Shown: piece after piece, positions 31,123 through 34,768 of the stretch
Layout of the letters: every line of letters starts with the position of its first letter
Numbering within the stretch: the stretch's first letter is position 1
Origin: a virus
DNA length: 34,768 nucleotides
IMG/VR virus record: IMGVR_UViG_3300010354_000280
Span: 1-34,768 of that record
Reading direction: 5' to 3' (one strand)
Position numbers and translations under genes: made by a program
The notes under the pieces: model-generated
The model's database searches: none
Seen by the model: only the letters and a program-made list of their open reading frames with translations
What the model was told of the DNA's origin: nothing

Positions 31123-32429
31123 TATAAATCCGCCCTGGGTCTAAGTACTTTGCTAATTGCTTGACGTTCATCTGTCATTTCTCCGTCTATTTCAGTTACA
31201 GTTGAATTATTAATAAAGCTTGTTTTTAAGGTACTTCTGGTATCAGTATTAGTTAAAGTGTGACGTATATTATCTTCTCGTTTTACCCATCGTTTACCTG
31301 AGTATCTAAATAAACGATTAGGTTTGTAATCAGTTCTCAAAAAATAATCTCCTTCTATAGCTGATTTAGGAAATGCTGTTCCGAACCCAAAATCAACACC
31401 ATTTTCAGGAACACCGTCTCCTACAAGATATCCAGGATATCCTTGTCTTAGAGGTCTTTCTAATACTCTACTAGCATCTAATCCAGTTGTACTTGCATCA
31501 GGCGGTGACGTAGCGTCGTCAGCTGTTATCAGAGCAGGATATCCATCCTTGTCTAAAGTTAAAGTATAAAACTGTCTTGTTTCGTAACCACTCTTAGGAG
31601 TATTTGCTTCTGCTTCTGCTATAATTGCATCGTTAATTTCTATAGCCTTGTTTTGAGTACTCACAGTTTGCTGTACAGTAGTTCCAGTATATAACGAATA
31701 ATAACTTGTTTCAGGTGGTTCGTGACCCGTTACAGTAGATAACACAGAATATAAATTGCCTTCATAACGAATAATTTGTCCTGGCGAGTATGTAGTTGAA
31801 GAATTATAATCTCCTACAAAATTAGCGTCCTTGTCTGTTGGTGTTTTAAGAACATCTGCAAATTGTTGACTATCTGTAATTTTCTTTAATTTTAATCTAT
31901 ATAGGTGTGGATACCAAGTACGACTAAATCCTTCAGTAGCTCTACCAACATCTTCGACTACATAAAATCTAGGAAGTCCTACATCAAAATCGTTAAGAGC
32001 AAATTCGTCTCTAAGATGAGGCAACTCAATTACATCTCCACTTAACGGTTTTCGGCCTATAAGTTTTATTGTATCATTTATATGCACAGTTAATGTCAAG
32101 GTATCATTATCTAACCATAAACCAAATTGACTTAAATTAAAATCTATATCAGCTACATTGTAAATTCCTCGCAAAACATAGATATTAGCATCATATTTTC
32201 TATCTCTATTTTCAAGGAATAATAGGTCTTGAATATTTGTTACATTTTGTGATGCATAATGTGGTCGTTCTGGAGTAGCTTCTCCTTCAGCTGTATTAAG
32301 AGGACCTATATATTTGTGAAAATAAAGATCAGTTCCTCCTACCTGGAACATCTCACTAATGTTCCTGTCAAGAAATTTATAGTCATTTCCTTTTTCTGGG
32401 CGGTAAAGTGATAAACGTGGCATAGTCAT
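31122..32429 (-). CDS. 14: Neck protein gp14, with C-terminal extension carrying a CBM-like module
   Basis: The pattern VTNIQDLLFLENRDRKYDAN, IYVLRGIYNVADIDFNLSQF, LTLTVHINDTIKLIGRKPL, SGDVIELPHL and LPRFYVVEDVGRATEGFSRT matches the T4 gp14 neck protein, which with gp13 closes the filled head and receives the tail. T4 gp14 has 256 residues; this one has about 435. The added C-terminal part contains a module (nt about 31686-31823) reading FVGDYNSSTTYSPGQIIRYE then GNLYSVLSTVTGHEPPETSY, like those of the giant fibres. The start is ATG at 32429 (MTMPRLSLYRPEKG), with 32423 as an alternative. The frame extends to 32471, but that would overlap gp13. No Shine-Dalgarno precedes either start. Confidence 0.83.
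   Translation of the reverse strand: MTMPRLSLYRPEKGNDYKFLDRNISEMFQVGGTDLYFHKYIGPLNTAEGEATPERPHYASQNVTNIQDLLFLENRDRKYDANIYVLRGIYNVADIDFNLSQFGLWLDNDTLTLTVHINDTIKLIGRKPLSGDVIELPHLRDEFALNDFDVGLPRFYVVEDVGRATEGFSRTWYPHLYRLKLKKITDSQQFADVLKTPTDKDANFVGDYNSSTTYSPGQIIRYEGNLYSVLSTVTGHEPPETSYYSLYTGTTVQQTVSTQNKAIEINDAIIAEAEANTPKSGYETRQFYTLTLDKDGYPALITADDATSPPDASTTGLDASRVLERPLRQGYPGYLVGDGVPENGVDFGFGTAFPKSAIEGDYFLRTDYKPNRLFRYSGKRWVKREDNIRHTLTNTDTRSTLKTSFINNSTVTEIDGEMTDERQAISKVLRPRADL
31686..31823 (-). other. CBM5/12-like module inside neck protein gp14
   Basis: About 46 residues with the fibre-module pattern: aromatic-x-Gly-Asp-Tyr, Ser-Ser-Thr-Thr-Tyr, Pro-Gly-Gln-Ile-Ile-Arg-Tyr, Gly-Asn-Leu-Tyr, and Tyr-Tyr-Ser-Leu-Tyr at the end. 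It matches the repeats at 1335-2540 and 6816-8230 but lacks the Cys and the His-Thr-Ser. Confidence 0.55.
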
Positions 32430-32449
32430 ATATTTATGGTAAATATTAA

Positions 32450-32454
32450 TGGAG
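32450..32454 (+). promoter_or_regulatory. Shine-Dalgarno GGAGA that fixes the gp13 start
   Basis: GGAGA lies 6 nt before ATG 32461. An in-frame ATG at 32449 immediately precedes and partly includes this site, and has no ribosome site of its own, so 32461 is the better start for gp13. Confidence 0.6.
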
Positions 32455-32460
32455 ATTAGA

Positions 32461-33222
32461 ATGAACGACAATCCACAGGAAGAACGCCAAAAAGTCTATG
32501 ATTATTGCCGCACAATGCTTGGTGACGGTATGATAGATGTTGAATTAGATCCAGTGCATTACGAAACCGCTCTGAACAGAACTTTAGCCAAATTTCGTCA
32601 ACGAAGCAGTAATAGTGTAGAAGAAAGTTATGCATTTTTAACACTAGAAAAAGACAAAAATGATTACAAATTGAGTGATGAAATTATCAATGTTCAAAGT
32701 ATTTTTAGAAGAACTTTAGGAAGCAGATCTGGTGGAGGAACTGGTACTAATTTCGAACCTTTTAATCTGGCCTATACAAATACATATCTACTTAACAGCA
32801 CTATGATGGGCGGAATCGCAACTTATTTTATGTTTGCTAGTTACCAAGAAACAATAGGTAAAATCTTTGGATCGTTTATTGAATTTCAATGGATTAATCA
32901 TAGTAGAACTTTGCGCATTTTACAACGTCCTTTTACTGAAGGAGAAGTTATAATGCTAAGAGTTCAAAATTTTAAACCAGATTTTGTAATATTAAATGAC
33001 CTGTATGCAAAGCAATGGATTTTAGACTATACACTGGCTAATTGTAAAATAATATTAGGTGAAGCCCGTAGTAAGTTTGCTAATATTGCTGGTCCACAAG
33101 GTGGAGGTCAACTTAACGGCGGCGACTTAAAAACACAAGGAACAGCAGAAATAGAAAAATTAGAAAAAGAATTATTCGATTTAATTCCGGGCGGTACTGG
33201 ATACACTTTTGTTATAGGTTAA
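32461..33222 (+). CDS. 13: Neck protein gp13 (253 aa)
   Basis: It matches the T4-type gp13 neck protein in pattern. N-terminal helices read EERQKVYDYCRTMLGDGMID and DPVHYETALNRTLAKFRQRS, followed by SYAFLTLEKDKNDYKLSDEI and INVQSIFRRTLG. The core has GKIFGSFIEFQWINHSRTLR and KQWILDYTLANCKIILGEAR, and the C-terminus is Gly-rich (GPQGGGQLNGGDL) before a final helix. In T4 gp13 forms the neck with gp14 at the portal after packaging. Here it is on the + strand and its 5' end lies about 31 bases from the start of divergent gp14. It is followed after 2 nt by a small gene on the same strand. Confidence 0.85.
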   Translation: MNDNPQEERQKVYDYCRTMLGDGMIDVELDPVHYETALNRTLAKFRQRSSNSVEESYAFLTLEKDKNDYKLSDEIINVQSIFRRTLGSRSGGGTGTNFEPFNLAYTNTYLLNSTMMGGIATYFMFASYQETIGKIFGSFIEFQWINHSRTLRILQRPFTEGEVIMLRVQNFKPDFVILNDLYAKQWILDYTLANCKIILGEARSKFANIAGPQGGGQLNGGDLKTQGTAEIEKLEKELFDLIPGGTGYTFVIG

Positions 33223-33224
33223 CT

Positions 33225-33581
33225 ATGAAAATTTATGAAATTTTAACTGAAAAAGCCGAAAAGAAATTAGGCAAAAATATTAAACAATCTGGAAGTCACG
33301 CTAAACAATATCAGGGAATAGATCAATATTACGGTATGTATAGGTTTGGAATACAGATGGCTGGCGCCCCTGATAAACCTATTAACAAAGAAGGACCAGC
33401 AAAAGATGTTCCTGCTGTTTGGATGTATAGTAAAGGTGAGGAAGATATTGTAAATGCTGCACAACGTAATCAAGGAATAAGTGGAAAAACTTTAGTAGGT
33501 AAAGGTGCTAGCGAGGAATTAAAAGCAGTGAATAAACAAAGTGTAGTAGCCAAGCCAAAAACAAACAAATATGGTGTGTAA
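33225..33581 (+). CDS. Basic protein of unknown function (118 aa)
   Basis: A Lys-rich protein beginning MKIYEILTEKAEKKLGKN, then Gly/Gln/Tyr-rich (YQGIDQYYGMYRFGIQMAG) and ending in a Lys/Pro tail. 'MKI-x-EIL-x-E' N-termini occur in several proteins of T4-like marine phages as far as I recall, but I cannot attach a function. It starts 2 nt after gp13, so it is probably translated with the neck protein. The WMYSKGEEDIVNAAQRNQGI segment is the only part with likely secondary structure. A virion or head-completion role is a guess from position. Confidence 0.55.
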   Translation: MKIYEILTEKAEKKLGKNIKQSGSHAKQYQGIDQYYGMYRFGIQMAGAPDKPINKEGPAKDVPAVWMYSKGEEDIVNAAQRNQGISGKTLVGKGASEELKAVNKQSVVAKPKTNKYGV

Positions 33582-33584
33582 ATA

Positions 33585-33613
33585 TTGACACATTGACTTA
33601 AATCTTATAAAAT
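33585..33613 (+). promoter_or_regulatory. Sigma70-like promoter for the dNMP kinase gene
   Basis: TTGACA at 33585-33590 is a perfect -35 hexamer. TAAAAT at 33608-33613 lies 17 nt further on, and an overlapping TATAAA begins at 33606. A second -35-like TTGACT is at 33593-33598. The kinase ATG at 33636 follows with a strong AGGAGGT site. This type of promoter in T4-like phages serves early or middle genes, unlike the late elements of the neighbours. Confidence 0.6.
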
Positions 33614-33624
33614 AATAGTATCGC

Positions 33625-33631
33625 TAGGAGG
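33625..33631 (+). promoter_or_regulatory. Strong Shine-Dalgarno AGGAGGT
   Basis: Full-length AGGAGGT ends 4 nt before the ATG at 33636. It is the strongest ribosome site in the window; most late genes here have only GGAG, AGGA or weaker sites. This suggests high translation from the short transcript of the kinase promoter. Confidence 0.6.
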
Positions 33632-33635
33632 TACT

Positions 33636-34334
33636 ATGATTGTAGGTTTCGTTGGATTTATTGGATCCGGTAAAGATACAGCAGCAGATTATCTTGTCAA
33701 TTTTCATGGTTTTAGACGAGATAGTTTTGCTAATACTTTAAAAGACGCAGTGGCAGCAGTGTTTGGTTGGGATCGAACATTATTAGAAGGACGAACTGCT
33801 GAAAGTCGTGCCTGGCGTGATCAAGTAGACTTTTGGTGGTCCAATCGTTTAGGTAAACAAATAACGCCAAGATGGGTACTTCAATATTGGGGAACTGAAG
33901 TTTTAAGAAATCATTTTCACGACGATATTTGGATCGCAAGCTTAGAGAATAAGCTAAGAAAAACTAAAGATAATATTGTAATAAGTGATGTAAGATTTCC
34001 TAATGAAATTGAAGCTATACACAATGCCAAAGGACTAGTTGTAAGAGTTAAACGAGGACCTGACCCTGACTGGTACAACGATGCGTACAATATGAATAAA
34101 GGTCCAACAAATATGAGTTGGGCTATAAGTAAACAACGTATGTCCGAGTTAAAAATTCACGCCAGCGAAACAAGTTGGGTAGGCGGTAATATTGATCATA
34201 CTATAACAAATGATACCACGATAGACGACTTATTTCAACAACTTAGAAATCTGGTAGAAGATCACCTTGCCTCCACTGATGACCTTCGATATGAAGAACC
34301 CTCTGGCAATTCGCACATATTGTCTTTAAGTTAA
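33636..34334 (+). CDS. 1: Deoxynucleoside monophosphate kinase, T4 gp1 type (232 aa)
   Basis: The N-terminal P-loop GFVGFIGSGKDTAADYLV (Gly7-x4-Gly12-Lys13-Asp14-Thr15) identifies a nucleotide kinase of the dNMP-kinase family, which phosphorylates dNMPs from host DNA to dNDPs for phage replication. Further family signs are FRRDSFANTLKDAVAAVFGW, the 'LLEGRTAESRAWRDQ' segment, QYWGTEVLRNHFHDDIWI and NIVISDVRFPNEIEAI. T4 gp1 has 241 residues, so the length is right. A sigma70-like promoter and AGGAGGT site precede it, implying early expression independent of the late neck genes. Its last 92 nt overlap the 3' end of the convergent HNH gene. The C-terminal 30 residues after DDLFQQLRNLVEDH lie in this overlap and may be poorly conserved. 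Confidence 0.85.
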   Translation: MIVGFVGFIGSGKDTAADYLVNFHGFRRDSFANTLKDAVAAVFGWDRTLLEGRTAESRAWRDQVDFWWSNRLGKQITPRWVLQYWGTEVLRNHFHDDIWIASLENKLRKTKDNIVISDVRFPNEIEAIHNAKGLVVRVKRGPDPDWYNDAYNMNKGPTNMSWAISKQRMSELKIHASETSWVGGNIDHTITNDTTIDDLFQQLRNLVEDHLASTDDLRYEEPSGNSHILSLS

Positions 34335-34584
34335 CTGCTCTGGTATTGTTTAAATTACCGTCTATGTGAAATACGTTAAACTGTTCTTTATACTTACTTT
34401 TATAGCCGCACTTGTCACAGGCTGATCTCATACGGTATCCATCCTGATACCATTTAGGATATCCTTTTCCTACTCCACCATATCTAATACAAATTTCACA
34501 CTTTTTCCTATAGTAAGTCCTACCATTTTTAAGATAGTTTATAGCGGCTGGACGTAGTTTACATATACATAACGGGCGTGTCAT
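34243..34584 (-). CDS. HNH endonuclease-like zinc protein (113 aa)
   Basis: Two Cys pairs, Cys56-x2-Cys59 (SACDKCGYKSKY) and Cys90-x2-Cys93 (KTICANCQRV), flank an HNH-type core QFNVFHIDGNLNNTRAVNLK with His73 and Asn85. Another pair, Cys29-x2-Cys32, lies in the N-terminal half. HNH proteins nick or cut DNA; in T4-like phages they may be free-standing homing-type endonucleases or packaging-related. The N-terminus MTRPLCICKLRPAAINYLKN and the end GHQWRQGDLLPDF look complete, so this is a full-length gene and not a remnant. It is convergent to the kinase with a 92-nt overlap. It lies next to gp18, where T4 has the terminase genes. Confidence 0.72.
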   Translation of the reverse strand: MTRPLCICKLRPAAINYLKNGRTYYRKKCEICIRYGGVGKGYPKWYQDGYRMRSACDKCGYKSKYKEQFNVFHIDGNLNNTRAVNLKTICANCQRVLHIEGHQWRQGDLLPDF

Positions 34585-34651
34585 CGCTTATTTAGTTGCC
34601 CTTTTTGATCCCTTTTCTTAGGTTTATAACTGTCTATTTTTGAAAGAATCC

Positions 34652-34659
34652 AATAAATA
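34652..34659 (+). promoter_or_regulatory. T4-late-type promoter element AATAAATA for gp18
   Basis: AATAAATA lies in the 107-base gap between the HNH gene start and gp18 and ends 32 nt before ATG 34692. A TTAGGAGAA Shine-Dalgarno sits between them. It is identical to the elements at 558 and 6767. The rest of this gap holds no gene that I can support. Confidence 0.55.
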
Positions 34660-34691
34660 ATATTAGAACAGAAACCTTAGGAGAATCCAAG

Positions 34692-34768
34692 ATGGCATTA
34701 AGTTCACCAGGCGTAGAAGTCAAAGTTATTGACGAATCATTTTACACACCAGCTGAGCCTGGCACCGT
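34692..34768 (+). CDS. 18: Tail sheath protein gp18, N-terminal fragment (cut by window end)
   Basis: Only 25 complete codons are present. They read MALSSPGVEVKVIDESFYTP then AEPGT, which is the start I recognise for tail sheath subunits of T4-like marine phages; 'SPGVEV' with 'IDES' is a hallmark of sheath N-termini. The gene has a late-type promoter element and a TTAGGAGAA Shine-Dalgarno, as expected for an abundant structural protein. The rest lies outside the window. Confidence 0.85.
   Translation, partial: MALSSPGVEVKVIDESFYTPAEPGT

Noticed and set aside
32431-32438. CATAAATA on the minus strand as a late promoter for gp14
   Set aside because: One mismatch from the consensus, but it lies only 1-7 nt from the candidate gp14 starts, which would leave almost no leader; the other late elements are 23-32 nt away.
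32449-32460. Upstream ATG for gp13
   Set aside because: The GGAGA ribosome site lies inside this stretch and points to ATG 32461; the extra residues MEIR have no family support.

Overview
The window reads as one end-to-end protein-coding segment of a large, AT-rich, T4-like tailed phage (myovirus) of the marine cyanophage/pelagiphage type. Diagnostic genes are the neck proteins gp13 and gp14, the tail sheath stabiliser gp15, a dNMP kinase of the T4 gp1 type and, at the right edge, the first 25 codons of the tail sheath protein gp18. The host cannot be named from this window: no photosynthesis or other host-specific gene is present, and AT-rich DNA fits both Prochlorococcus-type and SAR11-type phages. 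I see no tRNA, rRNA, CRISPR array, insertion sequence or integrase, and no stretch above 300 bases without a gene.

Region 1 (1-20.6 kb, + strand) is a virion and host-recognition block. It starts with the 3' part of a tail-fibre-like gene. Two small virion proteins follow, then two giant tandem paralogues of 1814 and 2558 residues. Each giant has seven N-terminal carbohydrate-binding-like modules, a beta-helix body, a propeller-like WxxxAYG/DGxxW repeat region and a shared C-terminal domain. Next come another small virion protein, three tandem paralogous fibres with divergent tips (two fibrinogen-like), and a conserved cyanophage-type structural protein. T4-late-type elements ([T/A]ATAAATA) lie 23-32 nt upstream of three of these genes and of gp18.

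Region 2 (20.6-28.8 kb, + strand) is a tightly packed, largely overlapping run. It begins with a coiled-coil protein and an unknown protein. Eight genes follow: five different 2-oxoglutarate/Fe(II) oxygenase-like proteins, a fusion of a U32-like cysteine-bearing barrel to a SAM methyltransferase, a flavin-dependent tryptophan-halogenase-like protein and a DUF6065-like protein. This is the most unusual part of the window. It looks like a multi-enzyme modification cassette placed directly after the fibre genes. That it modifies the fibres or a small molecule is inference.

Region 3 (28.8-32.4 kb, - strand) carries gp14, gp15, a Nudix hydrolase overlapping the end of gp15, and a small helical protein, converging on the oxygenase run. 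gp14 and gp15 are both much longer than in T4, and gp14 carries one carbohydrate-binding-like module of the kind found in the giant fibres.

Region 4 (32.4-34.8 kb) has gp13 on the + strand, divergent from gp14 with about 31 bases between starts. It continues with a small unknown protein, a dNMP kinase under a sigma70-like promoter, a convergent HNH protein whose 3' end overlaps the kinase, and the start of gp18 behind a late-type promoter. The T4 order 13-14-15-16-17-18 is broken: 14-15 are inverted relative to 13, and no terminase genes (16, 17) lie before 18.
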